Source of the DNA: Atopobium fossor DSM 15642
Lineage (GTDB): Bacteria > Actinomycetota > Coriobacteriia > Coriobacteriales > Atopobiaceae
Direction: 5' to 3'
Length of the DNA stretch: 64,000 nucleotides
Assembly: GCF_000483125.1 (NCBI RefSeq)
Contig: NZ_AXXR01000003.1
Coordinates: 281,316-345,315 of the forward strand
Positions 37,544 to 46,490 of the stretch are shown piece after piece; the first letter of the stretch is position 1, and every line of letters starts with the position of its first letter. A model generated the notes under the pieces. The model worked only from the letters and a program-made list of their open reading frames with translations. It was not told where the DNA came from and made no database searches. Both the position numbers and the translations under genes were made by a program.

Positions 37544-38086
37544 ATGAAATTGCTTATTGCTTCAGATATTCACGGCTCTGCCTACTGGTGCCAAAAGCTC
37601 ATTGATGCGGTAGCTATCGAGAAACCCGACCGCTTGATACTCTTAGGAGACATTCTCTACCACGGTCCCAGAAATGACCTCCCACGTGGCTATAACCCTA
37701 AGCAGGTCATTAACCTTCTCAATCCGCTTGCCGCAAGCATTATTGCATGCCGTGGAAATTGTGAAGCAGAAGTAGACCAGATGGTACTGGACTTTGCTTG
37801 TATGGCAGAAGCAAATTCCTTAATTGACCCGCACACTAACAAGACTATCTTCCTTAGTCATGGTCATGTTTGGGGTCCTGGCCTGCACAATAGTGTTGAC
37901 CGATGGCCAACACTTAAGCAAGGAGATATCTTTTTGTATGGACATACGCACAAAAAGGTTAATCAACAGATAAAGGGTCATGAGGGCATTACCGTGTTCA
38001 ATCCCGGATCAACCAGTCTTCCTAAAGATGACACTAATAGCTATGGCATCTACAAAAATGGCGAGCTTACTCACGTTCTTTTTTAG
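37544..38086 (+). CDS. YfcE/MJ0936-type phosphodiesterase
   Basis: A 180-residue metallophosphoesterase. Metal and catalytic motifs visible: ASDIHGS (DxH), LLGDILYHGPR (GDxxxxG), CRGNCE (GNCD-like, here Glu), LSHGHVWGP and LYGHTHKK (GHTH). This order and length match YfcE, which hydrolyses phosphodiester model substrates; the natural substrate is unknown. The start at 37544 gives the family N-terminus MKLLIASDIHG. The 3' end overlaps the convergent tadA gene by 20 nt. Confidence 0.9.
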   Translation: MKLLIASDIHGSAYWCQKLIDAVAIEKPDRLILLGDILYHGPRNDLPRGYNPKQVINLLNPLAASIIACRGNCEAEVDQMVLDFACMAEANSLIDPHTNKTIFLSHGHVWGPGLHNSVDRWPTLKQGDIFLYGHTHKKVNQQIKGHEGITVFNPGSTSLPKDDTNSYGIYKNGELTHVLF

Positions 38087-38546
38087 AAGCCCTACGAGCT
38101 CGAAAGAAATTCCGCAATAGAGTAGCAGACTTGTCTGCAAGCACACCTGATGTCACTTCAAACTCATGGTTGAGCCGTATGTCATGGCTCATATCGTATA
38201 GCGTGCCCAGTGCACCACCCTTGGGATCACTGGCACCATATACACACCTGTCTATACGGGCATTAACCATAAGCCCCGCACACATAATGCAGGGTTCCAA
38301 CGTTACATACACCGTACAACCACTCAAACGCCAGCGCTCAAGCTTTTGACTTGCAGCTACCATGGCACAAAACTCTGCATGAGCGGAAGGATCTAGGTCT
38401 TGTTCACGCTTATTGTGTGCACGAGCCACAACCTCACCATCGCACACCACTACCGCACCAATGGGAACCTCACCTTCTAAAGCAGCACGAGTAGCCTCCT
38501 CAAGTGCCAAGCGCATGAACTTCTCATCATCGTGTTGATTAAACAT
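38067..38546 (-). CDS. tadA: tRNA-specific adenosine deaminase
   Basis: Deaminates A34 to inosine in tRNA-Arg(ACG). The zinc-deaminase motifs are HAEFCAM (zinc His and catalytic Glu) and PCIMCAG (two zinc Cys), with VPIGAVVV near the start and a C-terminal helix. 159 residues. AAGGGTGG precedes the start. Its last seven codons lie inside the convergent phosphodiesterase coding region. Confidence 0.95.
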   Translation of the reverse strand: MFNQHDDEKFMRLALEEATRAALEGEVPIGAVVVCDGEVVARAHNKREQDLDPSAHAEFCAMVAASQKLERWRLSGCTVYVTLEPCIMCAGLMVNARIDRCVYGASDPKGGALGTLYDMSHDIRLNHEFEVTSGVLADKSATLLRNFFRARRASKKERE

Positions 38547-38615
38547 AAACCACCCTTAGTTAAAGTTAATGGTTCTATGGTAGCGTCAGATGCGCTAAAA
38601 TGGCTACACAACCAC

Positions 38616-38705
38616 GGAGGGATGGCAGAGTGGTTGAATGCGGCGGTCTTGAAAACCGTTGAGCGTTTGTGCGTTCCGAGAGTTCGAATCTCTCTCCCTC
38701 CGCCA
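38616..38705 (+). tRNA. tRNA-Ser (anticodon TGA)
   Basis: A 90-nt class II tRNA with long variable arm. Acceptor stem GGAGGGA/TCCCTCC, anticodon loop with TGA in GGTCTTGAAAACC, T-arm AGTTCGAATCT, discriminator G and encoded CCA. Confidence 0.97.
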
Positions 38706-38716
38706 TTTACTTGATA

Positions 38717-38766
38717 TAACCCCGCAGCTTAAGTGGCCTTTGCTTAGGTTTGTGGGGTTGTTTTAT
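38717..38766 (+). terminator. Terminator after tRNA-Ser
   Basis: AACCCCGCA pairs with TGTGGGGTT across a 24-nt loop region that itself contains CTTAAG/CTTAGG pairing, followed by GTTTTATTT. Confidence 0.75.
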
Positions 38767-38832
38767 TTGCAGGGCACCCCAACCAAACAAACAGACAATC
38801 AATAAGATATATACGCTCGTTATAAGGATGGG

Positions 38833-38871
38833 TATACTTAGGAATAAGTCGTTGCGTTTGTAGTCAACGAC
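38833..38871 (+). promoter_or_regulatory. lemA -10 candidate and leader hairpin
   Basis: TATACT at 38833-38838 may be a -10 element; the transcript would then begin just before a hairpin with a perfect 7-bp stem (GTCGTTG 38848-38854 with CAACGAC 38865-38871). AAGAAAGGA precedes the lemA start. Confidence 0.45.
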
Positions 38872-38888
38872 ACTAAGAAAGGACTATC

Positions 38889-39440
38889 ATGCCCGTAATT
38901 ATTGCCGTTGTGGTTGTGGCTGCGCTTTTGTTCTTGTTGGTTGGTCTGTACAACAACATGGTTGGCCTGCGTAATCGTTGTGATAACGCTTGGCAGACTA
39001 TTGATACACAGCTACAGCGCCGTAGTGATCTCATCCCTAATCTGGTAGAAACGGTAAAGGGTTACGCTGCTCATGAGTCTCAGACCCTTGAAGCTGTTAT
39101 TCAGGCACGCAACAGTTATGTAAGCGCCTCCACACCTGAGCAAGCAATGGATGCCAATAATCAGATTACTGGCGCTCTACGCCAACTCTTTGCTCTGTCC
39201 GAGTCTTACCCCGAGCTCAAGGCAAACACTAACTTCCAACAACTTCAGACGGACCTGTCTGACACCGAAGATAAGATTTCTTATGCACGTATGAGCTTTA
39301 ATGATTGCGTGCTTAACTACAACAACGCAATTCAAACCTTCCCCGGTGTATTAATTGCTGGTATTTGCGGCTTTATTGCCAAAAAGGGCTTTGAGGTTGC
39401 CAGCGAGGCTGAGCGTCAAGCTCCTAAGGTTTCCTTCTAA
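38889..39440 (+). CDS. lemA: LemA-family membrane protein
   Basis: A 183-residue protein with a single N-terminal transmembrane helix (residues 2-22) followed by a four-helix coiled-coil domain. The family signature DNAWQTIDTQLQRRSDLIPNLVETVKGYAAHE is clear, as is FQQLQTDLSDTEDKISYAR. LemA proteins are exposed on one side of the membrane and their role is unknown; some are linked to two-component signalling. The usual membrane partner gene is not adjacent. Monocistronic, flanked by terminators. Confidence 0.93.
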   Translation: MPVIIAVVVVAALLFLLVGLYNNMVGLRNRCDNAWQTIDTQLQRRSDLIPNLVETVKGYAAHESQTLEAVIQARNSYVSASTPEQAMDANNQITGALRQLFALSESYPELKANTNFQQLQTDLSDTEDKISYARMSFNDCVLNYNNAIQTFPGVLIAGICGFIAKKGFEVASEAERQAPKVSF

Positions 39441-39492
39441 AGGTCTCTTAACAGTTCACTTTTTTCGTTTTTTGCTTTAATAAACATAAGGA

Positions 39493-39535
39493 GCACCTCT
39501 GCAGCATTACGTGCACAGAGGTGCCTTTGTTTTGT
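39493..39535. terminator. Bidirectional terminator between lemA and AraC gene
   Basis: GCACCTCTG and CAGAGGTGC (39493-39501, 39516-39524) form a 9-bp stem in the gap between convergent genes, with TTTGTTTTG following on the plus strand. Confidence 0.8.
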
Positions 39536-39544
39536 CTATCCACT

Positions 39545-40618
39545 CTATCTACCTTGCTGTTTAAGCCAATCTCGCGGGGACATGCCTTTTTGTCTGACAA
39601 AAATACCGCGCACAGAACTCTCGCTTGTATAGCCAAGTTCTGAGGCAATTTCGTGCAGCGTTTTGCCACACAACAATGCTTCTTCTATCTTTTTAACACG
39701 TAACTCTGTGAGCGCCTCACCAATACTTTTGCCCTGTTCTGCCTTAAATCGTGTGCACAGCGTAGTACGACCTATATGAAACGTACGCGCCAACTCATCA
39801 AGTGTGGGCGGACAAGAAAGTGACTCTTGCAAAAAAGTCACTACTGCCTGAGAAAAACGCTTTATGGGACGCGTTGTTGTAAGAGGGGTAATCATACCCA
39901 GATCTGTCTTAAGCGTGTGGGTGCCACTATCGGCAAGAGCAGCCAGCATGTTAAGAATTTGTGCATACGCATCAACCTGCGGCATCTGGCGAGAAAAGCT
40001 ACTGGGCAAAAGTCGCGAAAACATCTTTTTTACCTTGTTATTCTCATTAAGCGCCAAAGGACACTTTGACAAAAGTTGGATGGTATCCCAAAGCTCCCCA
40101 AAGCGTTTAGAAAAATCAGCTAGGCACTCTTGTGTAAGACATACCGTTGCGCTGGAATACACCGTTTGTTCTTCTATTTCAAACTGATAGCTGCCCGCAC
40201 AACAGGGAAACGACATGGTAATATGCGGCATATCTTGAGCCAGTGCTTCAAGACTCTCTTCGTTGATATGCGCGTACGGCTGGGGCGAGCCTATTCGCTC
40301 CCATATTTCACTCATAAGCGCAAGCTCCTGTGTTTGCATGGTACCAATGCAAACATAATCCTGCACGGGTTTCTCTTCGAGTGAGAACGATGCAAGAGCA
40401 AGCCAGCTCATACGAGAAATAAGACATCCTTCAAAGGGCACATAGGCCCAATACCAGCCGCGTGCTCGCTCACTGTCTATACGAAATACCGTACCTACAC
40501 CTGTCCACTTACACTCTGGATACGCTTTAACCTGCTTGATTTGAGGCAAAAAAATTGACTGCATTTGAGGGGAAATATGTGAGCAGGCGGCATCAAGCAC
40601 TTGTTCTACATGCGTCAT
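39545..40618 (-). CDS. AraC-family transcriptional regulator
   Basis: A 357-residue regulator. The last 100 residues are a typical AraC double helix-turn-helix: LDELARTFHIGRTTLCTRFKAEQGKS as the first, LHEIASELGYTSESSVRGIFVRQKGMSPRDW as the second. The N-terminal 250 residues are a sensor domain with no recognised family. It is transcribed divergently from two ABC transporter genes, the arrangement of YbtA/PchR-type regulators that respond to ferric siderophores. The effector is therefore guessed to be a siderophore or similar metabolite. 129 nt separate the two start codons. Confidence 0.88.
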   Translation of the reverse strand: MTHVEQVLDAACSHISPQMQSIFLPQIKQVKAYPECKWTGVGTVFRIDSERARGWYWAYVPFEGCLISRMSWLALASFSLEEKPVQDYVCIGTMQTQELALMSEIWERIGSPQPYAHINEESLEALAQDMPHITMSFPCCAGSYQFEIEEQTVYSSATVCLTQECLADFSKRFGELWDTIQLLSKCPLALNENNKVKKMFSRLLPSSFSRQMPQVDAYAQILNMLAALADSGTHTLKTDLGMITPLTTTRPIKRFSQAVVTFLQESLSCPPTLDELARTFHIGRTTLCTRFKAEQGKSIGEALTELRVKKIEEALLCGKTLHEIASELGYTSESSVRGIFVRQKGMSPRDWLKQQGR

Positions 40619-40695
40619 ATTCCTCCTTAATTGTTCGTCAAACGCGTAAATCGTTCACCTTTGTGTTCTTTGGCTTCTTCCAGCATTCATAATTA

Positions 40696-40721
40696 GTTAA
40701 CTACAGTTAACCAAATATACC
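40696..40721 (+). promoter_or_regulatory. Inverted repeat and -10 before ABC genes
   Basis: GTTAACT-AC-AGTTAAC (40696-40711) is a perfect inverted repeat, followed at 40716 by a TATACC -10-like hexamer, about 27 nt before the ABC start codon. Position and symmetry suit an AraC-type operator, though it also resembles half of no defined consensus. Confidence 0.5.
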
Positions 40722-40747
40722 ATGCAACAGATGTGAGGAGGAGATAG

Positions 40748-42556
40748 ATGAAGTCTTCATCAGATGGTGCCAAGCAAAACACGCTTGGAGTCTTATTTGA
40801 GCTTGCAGGTTCGAGAAAACCTCTCATTTTTGTGGGATGTGCTCTCTCGGGAATTTCCATGCTCTTAAGCCTGGCACCTTTTGTTTTTATTTGGCTCGTC
40901 GTACGCGACTTGGTAATGGTGGCTCCCAACTGGCAACAAGCAACAAGTATTTCTAGCTATGGCTGGGCTGCCTTTGCATTTTCCATTGCAAGTATTGTGC
41001 TTTATTTCATAGGTCTTATGTGCACACACCTTGCAGCTTTTCGCATTCAAACCAATATGAGCAAACGTGGTCTTGAGCACCTCATGCACGTGCCCTTGGG
41101 TTATTTTGACAACCACAGTTCTGGCATGCTACGCCGCAGAATTGAAGGAGTGGCCCGAGAAACAGAAACGCTTATAGCTCACAATCTTGCAGATATTACC
41201 GGTACCATTGTGCTATTTATTTCCATGCTGATACTGCTCTTCATTTTTGATTGGCGCATGGGTTGCGCTTGTCTTATCGCAGTAGCTATTTCCATTGCCA
41301 GCATGATGTCCATGATGGGTGGAGACCGCAAATCCTATTTAGATCGCTATCAGTCGGCACTTGATAACATGGGTTCCGCTGCCACTGAATATTTGCGTGG
41401 CATTCCTGTTGTAAAGGTTTTTCAACAGACAGTATATTCGTTCAAGGCCTATAAAGAGGCTGTCGAGAATTACAGTGTTTGGGCTCAAAAATACTCTGTA
41501 GACGTATGTAGAGCTCCCCAAAGTATTAATCTTACCTTTACAGAAGGCGCTTTTATCTTTTTGGTTCCTGTGGCAATTCTTTTAGCACCTGGTGCTCTGG
41601 CCTCAGGACAGTTTGTAAACTTTGTCTGCGACTTTGCCTTCTACGCTATTTTTAGCGCCATTATTGCCACAGCCCTTGCAAAAATTATGTTTGCAACCGG
41701 CGGTATGATGCAGGCAAACGAAGCACTTCGCCGCTATAGCCAAGTAATGGACACGGCTCAAATGCCCATAGCAGCACACACCACACATCCACAGGATGCA
41801 AGTGTCTGCTTTGAAAATGTAAGCTTTACCTACGAAGGTGCCACACACCCCGCCCTTGACTCACTAAGCTTAACGGTAGAGCCTGGAACCACTTTGGCTC
41901 TTGTAGGTCCTTCTGGAGGAGGCAAGACAACTGCTGCAAGCTTAGTTCCCCGTTTTTGGGATGTGGATAAGGGTCGCGTGCTCGTAGGCGGCGTTGATGT
42001 ACGTGATATTGATACGCATGAACTTATGGACAATGTTGCCTTTGTTTTCCAGCGCAGTCATTTGCTTAAGGGTTCCATTTTGGAAAATGTTCTCTCAGCA
42101 CGCCCCAATGCAACGCATGAACAAGTACTTGAAGCGCTGCATGCTGCTCAGTGTGACGATATTTTAGCCAAACTTCCTCAGGGAGTAGACACGGTTATTG
42201 GCACGAGTGGCACCTATCTTTCTGGCGGAGAAGTTCAGCGTATTCTTCTTGCGCAGGCCATTCTTAAAGATGCTCCCATTGTGGTTTTGGACGAAGCAAC
42301 TGCGTTTGCCGACCCAGAAAACGAAGCACTTATCCAACAGGCTTTTGCACGCCTTGCCCAAGGAAAAACCGTCATCATGATTGCTCATCGCCTCTCAACC
42401 GTAGTAAGCGCCACTAAGATTGCCGTACTTAATGAGGGCAAACTGCAAGAGCAGGGAACCCATCAAGAGTTGATTGCTGCAGGCGGTCTTTATGCCCGCA
42501 TGTGGAATGACTATCAAAATGCCGCAACTTGGAAAATTGAGCGAGGTGAGGCCTAA
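40748..42556 (+). CDS. ABC transporter, fused permease-ATPase (first subunit)
   Basis: A 602-residue half-transporter with six transmembrane segments in the first 330 residues and a C-terminal nucleotide-binding domain: Walker A GPSGGGKTTA, signature LSGGEVQR, Walker B IVVLDEA, H-loop AHRLS. The D-loop reads AFAD instead of SALD. The exporter-type fold with a divergently encoded AraC regulator resembles YbtP/IrtA-type siderophore importers, so iron-complex uptake is a reasonable inference, but drug or peptide export cannot be excluded. It abuts the second subunit with no spacing. AGGAGGAG precedes the ATG. Confidence 0.88.
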   Translation: MKSSSDGAKQNTLGVLFELAGSRKPLIFVGCALSGISMLLSLAPFVFIWLVVRDLVMVAPNWQQATSISSYGWAAFAFSIASIVLYFIGLMCTHLAAFRIQTNMSKRGLEHLMHVPLGYFDNHSSGMLRRRIEGVARETETLIAHNLADITGTIVLFISMLILLFIFDWRMGCACLIAVAISIASMMSMMGGDRKSYLDRYQSALDNMGSAATEYLRGIPVVKVFQQTVYSFKAYKEAVENYSVWAQKYSVDVCRAPQSINLTFTEGAFIFLVPVAILLAPGALASGQFVNFVCDFAFYAIFSAIIATALAKIMFATGGMMQANEALRRYSQVMDTAQMPIAAHTTHPQDASVCFENVSFTYEGATHPALDSLSLTVEPGTTLALVGPSGGGKTTAASLVPRFWDVDKGRVLVGGVDVRDIDTHELMDNVAFVFQRSHLLKGSILENVLSARPNATHEQVLEALHAAQCDDILAKLPQGVDTVIGTSGTYLSGGEVQRILLAQAILKDAPIVVLDEATAFADPENEALIQQAFARLAQGKTVIMIAHRLSTVVSATKIAVLNEGKLQEQGTHQELIAAGGLYARMWNDYQNAATWKIERGEA

Positions 42557-44296
42557 ATGTTTGGCGAGAAATTCAAAAGAAACTTTGCGCTTACCGATAA
42601 CGGCATTGCCGCAGTGCGTAAGGGCATACTATGGACCGTTATTACTAATCTTACAAGCATAGCTGGCATAGGCATTCTTTTTAAGCTTCTACAGGCGCTT
42701 ATGGAAACACTTATGCACCAGGCTCCTTTGCCTTCAATCTTGCCCTATGCCGCAGCATTACTTGTGTTTTGTGTTGTGTCGTATCTTGTACATAGCCAGC
42801 AGTATTACCACACCTATGGCACGGTATATAACGAAGTTGGCCATTTGCGTCTTGCTCTTGGTGAGCGCATGCGTAAATTGCCCTTATCATTTTTTGGGCA
42901 CCGTGATTTAGCTGATTTAGCAGAGACCATCATGCATGATGTCACACAGCTTGAACACGTGTGGTCTCATGTCTTGGGCTATCTGTATGGGGCCTATATC
43001 TCAACTGCCATTATCGCTGTAATGCTCTTAATGTATGACTGGCGTTTAGCGTTAGCCTCACTTTGGAGCGTTCCTGTTGCTTTTGGCTTGCTTTTTGGCC
43101 TGCGGAAGCTCACCTATCAAGAGCAAAAGAAGGCACGTGCTGCAGCACTTGAAGTAGCAGATCAAATTCAAGAATCTATCGAAGAGGTGCGGGAGATTCG
43201 CTCTAACAACTTAGAAGAGCATCGCCTTTTGGCAGTATTCAAAAAGATAGATACCAGCGAACGTCTGGAAACTCGCGCAGAAGCCATTACCGGCATTGCT
43301 ATGAATGCGGCTTCGGTTATTATGCGCTTAGGTATTGCAAGTACCGTACTTGTGGGTGCGCAGCTCATTGCGGCTGGCCAGTTAGATTTTCTCGTATTTA
43401 TTGCTTTTCTTTTGATGGTAACGCGCATATATGCACCCTTTGATCAGGCACTCGCACTTATTGCAGAGATGTTCTTCTCTAAGGTAGGAGCACAGCGTTT
43501 GCAAGGCATTTATGATGAGCCTATTGCGGGCGGAGAAAAAACATTTACTCCTGTAGGCCACGATGTGGAATTTGACCATGTTGGCTTCTCTTACCAGAAC
43601 GAGCCTGTTTTGCGTGACGCAAGTTTTGTTGCCAAAGAAGGAGAAGTTACTGCCCTAGTTGGGCCAAGTGGTTCGGGTAAATCTACCTGCGCGCGCCTCG
43701 TAGCACGTCTTTGGGATGCAAACACTGGAACCATACGTATTGGTGGCGTAGATGCTTCCACGGTAGACCCTGAAGTATTACTCTCGGACATTTCCATTGT
43801 TTTCCAAGATGTCGTACTTTTTGACAACAGCGTAATGGAAAACATTCGTTTAGGTAGACGCGGTGCAAGCGATGAAGAGGTTCTTGCAGCAGCTCGTGCA
43901 GCAAATTGCGATGAGTTTGTTCAGCGACTACCAGAAGGCTATCAAAGTTTTATTGGTGAGAATGGCGCGAGACTTTCTGGCGGTGAGCGTCAGCGCATTT
44001 CTATTGCACGCGCCCTGCTTAAAGATGCGCCTATTCTGCTTTTGGATGAGGCCACGGCAAGTCTTGATGTAGAAAACGAAACTAAAGTTCAGGAAGCTCT
44101 TTCTCGCCTTCTAGCAAACAAGACTGTCCTTGTTATTGCTCATCGCATGCGTACGGTAGAACACGCAGACAAGGTTGTTGTACTCGATGAAGGACGAGTG
44201 GTAGAACAAGGCTCACCTCAAGAACTACTACAACAAGAAAGTGCTTTTGCACGTATGGTTAAGCTGCAACGCGAAAGCGCAAGTTGGCAGCTATAA
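42557..44296 (+). CDS. ABC transporter, fused permease-ATPase (second subunit)
   Basis: A 579-residue partner of the preceding protein. Six transmembrane segments are followed by a nucleotide-binding domain with Walker A GPSGSGKSTC, signature LSGGERQR, Walker B ILLLDEATASLD and H-loop AHRMR. The ATG directly follows the TAA of the upstream gene, so the pair very probably forms a heterodimer like YbtP-YbtQ. Transported substrate not determined by sequence. Confidence 0.88.
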   Translation: MFGEKFKRNFALTDNGIAAVRKGILWTVITNLTSIAGIGILFKLLQALMETLMHQAPLPSILPYAAALLVFCVVSYLVHSQQYYHTYGTVYNEVGHLRLALGERMRKLPLSFFGHRDLADLAETIMHDVTQLEHVWSHVLGYLYGAYISTAIIAVMLLMYDWRLALASLWSVPVAFGLLFGLRKLTYQEQKKARAAALEVADQIQESIEEVREIRSNNLEEHRLLAVFKKIDTSERLETRAEAITGIAMNAASVIMRLGIASTVLVGAQLIAAGQLDFLVFIAFLLMVTRIYAPFDQALALIAEMFFSKVGAQRLQGIYDEPIAGGEKTFTPVGHDVEFDHVGFSYQNEPVLRDASFVAKEGEVTALVGPSGSGKSTCARLVARLWDANTGTIRIGGVDASTVDPEVLLSDISIVFQDVVLFDNSVMENIRLGRRGASDEEVLAAARAANCDEFVQRLPEGYQSFIGENGARLSGGERQRISIARALLKDAPILLLDEATASLDVENETKVQEALSRLLANKTVLVIAHRMRTVEHADKVVVLDEGRVVEQGSPQELLQQESAFARMVKLQRESASWQL

Positions 44297-44317
44297 CTCT
44301 CCCAACGGCAAAATCTT

Positions 44318-44357
44318 AAAAGCAAACCGCCTCGATTACAAGGCGGTTTGCTTTTTG
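44318..44357 (+). terminator. Rho-independent terminator of ABC operon
   Basis: A perfect 14-bp stem (AAGCAAACCGCCT / AGGCGGTTTGCTT) with an 8-nt loop and a T-run. It may also serve the convergent small-protein genes. Confidence 0.93.
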
Positions 44358-44388
44358 TAATCTAATTCCCAATAGCTTGCGTGATAAC

Positions 44389-44592
44389 TCATCCTAAGGG
44401 ATTATTTTTATCGTTCTTCTTCTGGAGATCCTCTAGGGTGTGCCAATTTTTTGTAGGTTCACTTTTATTAAGACCAAACATTTTCTTAAAGAGTGAAATA
44501 ATTGCATCTATTCCTGCCACCCAAAGACGTGTGATTAAAAACCACACCACACAGACGGCTAGGAATACTAAGAAATACGCTACTAAGTCCAT
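44389..44592 (-). CDS. Small hypothetical membrane protein
   Basis: A 67-residue protein of no recognised family. Residues about 4-30 are hydrophobic and likely one transmembrane helix; the C-terminal half is charged (Lys, Asp, Asn) and probably cytoplasmic. It starts 3 nt after the stop of the next gene upstream, so the two are almost certainly co-transcribed. Confidence 0.55.
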   Translation of the reverse strand: MDLVAYFLVFLAVCVVWFLITRLWVAGIDAIISLFKKMFGLNKSEPTKNWHTLEDLQKKNDKNNPLG

Positions 44593-44595
44593 ATG

Positions 44596-45066
44596 CTACT
44601 TCTTTCCGTATCCCTTAAAAAACTCATTAAACCGTTTCATCTCTTCCGGCTGATAAATATAGGCAAGGTATTTATCATCATTACCTTCTTGAGCAGAAAA
44701 GCTCGTATATCCCGCCATCATTCCACCTTGCTTATACAGCACATACGCGCCCATAGTAATTTTTGTTTTCTTAATAGCATCTCTCGTATAGAGAGTAGGT
44801 TCGCCACAGGCATCTAATTCTGGTGTTGTTTCGATAACTACAAGGCTCATATCCGACTCGCGATACCCAATAATGAGGCTTGCATATGTATATGTGGTTT
44901 TCCTTACAATTACGTAGCCTGTCGTTGAAATATCTTCTGAAAAGCCATAAATAATATTCCAGGAGTCTCCATCTTCCATAACACCATTAAACAACGCTCT
45001 TAATTTGTTTTTGTTTGCGTCGGATTTCTGAAGATCCCATTCCTTCTTTTTACCAAACCAGCCCAT
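44596..45066 (-). CDS. Hypothetical protein
   Basis: A 156-residue soluble protein not recognised from any family. It starts with a Lys-rich MGWFGKKKEW, has no signal peptide or transmembrane segment, and its central part alternates strands with Tyr/Thr-rich stretches (TTGYVIVRKTTYTYASLIIGY), suggesting a beta-rich fold. ATG 45066 is preferred (AAAGG upstream) over one 15 nt earlier. Co-transcribed with a small membrane protein. Confidence 0.6.
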   Translation of the reverse strand: MGWFGKKKEWDLQKSDANKNKLRALFNGVMEDGDSWNIIYGFSEDISTTGYVIVRKTTYTYASLIIGYRESDMSLVVIETTPELDACGEPTLYTRDAIKKTKITMGAYVLYKQGGMMAGYTSFSAQEGNDDKYLAYIYQPEEMKRFNEFFKGYGKK

Positions 45067-45158
45067 AACAAGACCTTTCATAGCAAAGTTCTATAGATAA
45101 CTACTTATAGCATCTGCGGAACTGGTTCACTACCATTTCTTAATTCTTAACACATGCT

Positions 45159-46490
45159 TTATACATCCTTATCAGATGTACTGTAAGTGTTTGCAGAAGA
45201 GGACTGCGGAAAATATAGTGCAACCGAGAAGAGATCTGCGTCTACTCCAAGCTTAAGAGCACCGCCCTGAAGCTCCACAAGGCTTTGAGCAATGGATAAA
45301 CCAAGACCCGAACCTTCGGTTGTACGCGAAGCATCGCCTCGAACAAATCGCTCAAGAAGCTCATCTGCATTACCGTGTAAGGGAGTAGTAGAAATATTCT
45401 TGCAGCTTATTTCAATATCACCAGCTTCATTCTCAAAGGCACTCACATACGCCCTTGTACCTGTCATTCCATATTTAGCAACATTGCTCAAAATATTGTC
45501 GATTACTCTTCCCATCTGTTTGCCATCCGCATCAATCATGAGTGGAGAGTCGGGAATTTTGCAAACAAGCTCGATGCCCTTCTCGGATAGACGAGCCTTC
45601 CACTCACCGCTTGCTTGAGAAATAAGCACGCCAGCATTAAGAGGAGTAAGCGTCACTAAGATATTGCCTGTTTGTGCCTTTGATGCCTCAATTAAATCCT
45701 CAATAAGCTTCTTTAGGCGTAAAGACTGACGAGTAAGCGCATCGGAGTACTCTATGAGCTTTTGCTCTTCACGATCTTCTGGAGCACTAACAAGCTCATG
45801 AGACAACAAATCGGTATAGGAAATCACCGAAGTAAGCGGTGTTTTAAGATCGTGGCTTACATTTGCAATAAGTTCATTACGCAAACGTTCTGCATGTACT
45901 TTTTTTTGCTCTGCATCAAGACTTTTGCGCAAGGCCTCTGCCCGTTCATCTGCAGCTTTGGAAATTACTTGCGCAAGCTTATTCACGTCGTGAGCAAGCT
46001 CGCGCAAGCTTCCTTGCATCATGCAATCATCCACTTGAGCTGTAAGGTCTCCTGCTGCAAGATTTCTAACAGTTTTTTGTATCTGAGTAAGACATGCCTG
46101 ACGTTCAGCTAATATCACAAAGCTCAAGGAACACACCGTAAGAACGAGGAGCGTAAGTGCCAGCCCTGTATAGGTACAGATTAGTACGAGCACAGCTAAA
46201 ACACAGTACCCTAGCATCCAGCGCCAAAGAAAAAGCCAGGCAATTTTAATATCGTTAGCCATCTCCCGCTGTTTTGCAATAAACAACATGCCAGCCATGG
46301 CCACGCAGTCAACAAAACTGATGATGTAGTATGCCCTAGGAAAATAATAAGCACCGTAAGCAGCAGGCGCAAAAAAAGCGTGAAGGAGTGGCACTAACAA
46401 AAAAAGACCAGTACCAGCCATAATACACATGAGCCAAACCCACATTGCGCCCGCATGTGTATTAAGGTTTTGATGGTTATTGCGCTTCAT
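45159..46490 (-). CDS. Sensor histidine kinase
   Basis: A 443-residue membrane histidine kinase. Four hydrophobic segments lie in the first 150 residues with only short outside loops, so it lacks a large extracellular sensor. A HAMP-like linker (LTAQVDDCMMQGSLRELAHDVNKLAQ) leads to the H-box NVSHDLKTPLTSVISYTD and an ATPase domain with N-box (DNILSNVAKYG) and G-box (SGLGLSIAQSLVELQGG). Its ATG overlaps the stop of the response regulator by 4 nt. Intramembrane-sensing kinases of this layout often watch the cell envelope; the stimulus here is unknown. Confidence 0.93.
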   Translation of the reverse strand: MKRNNHQNLNTHAGAMWVWLMCIMAGTGLFLLVPLLHAFFAPAAYGAYYFPRAYYIISFVDCVAMAGMLFIAKQREMANDIKIAWLFLWRWMLGYCVLAVLVLICTYTGLALTLLVLTVCSLSFVILAERQACLTQIQKTVRNLAAGDLTAQVDDCMMQGSLRELAHDVNKLAQVISKAADERAEALRKSLDAEQKKVHAERLRNELIANVSHDLKTPLTSVISYTDLLSHELVSAPEDREEQKLIEYSDALTRQSLRLKKLIEDLIEASKAQTGNILVTLTPLNAGVLISQASGEWKARLSEKGIELVCKIPDSPLMIDADGKQMGRVIDNILSNVAKYGMTGTRAYVSAFENEAGDIEISCKNISTTPLHGNADELLERFVRGDASRTTEGSGLGLSIAQSLVELQGGALKLGVDADLFSVALYFPQSSSANTYSTSDKDV

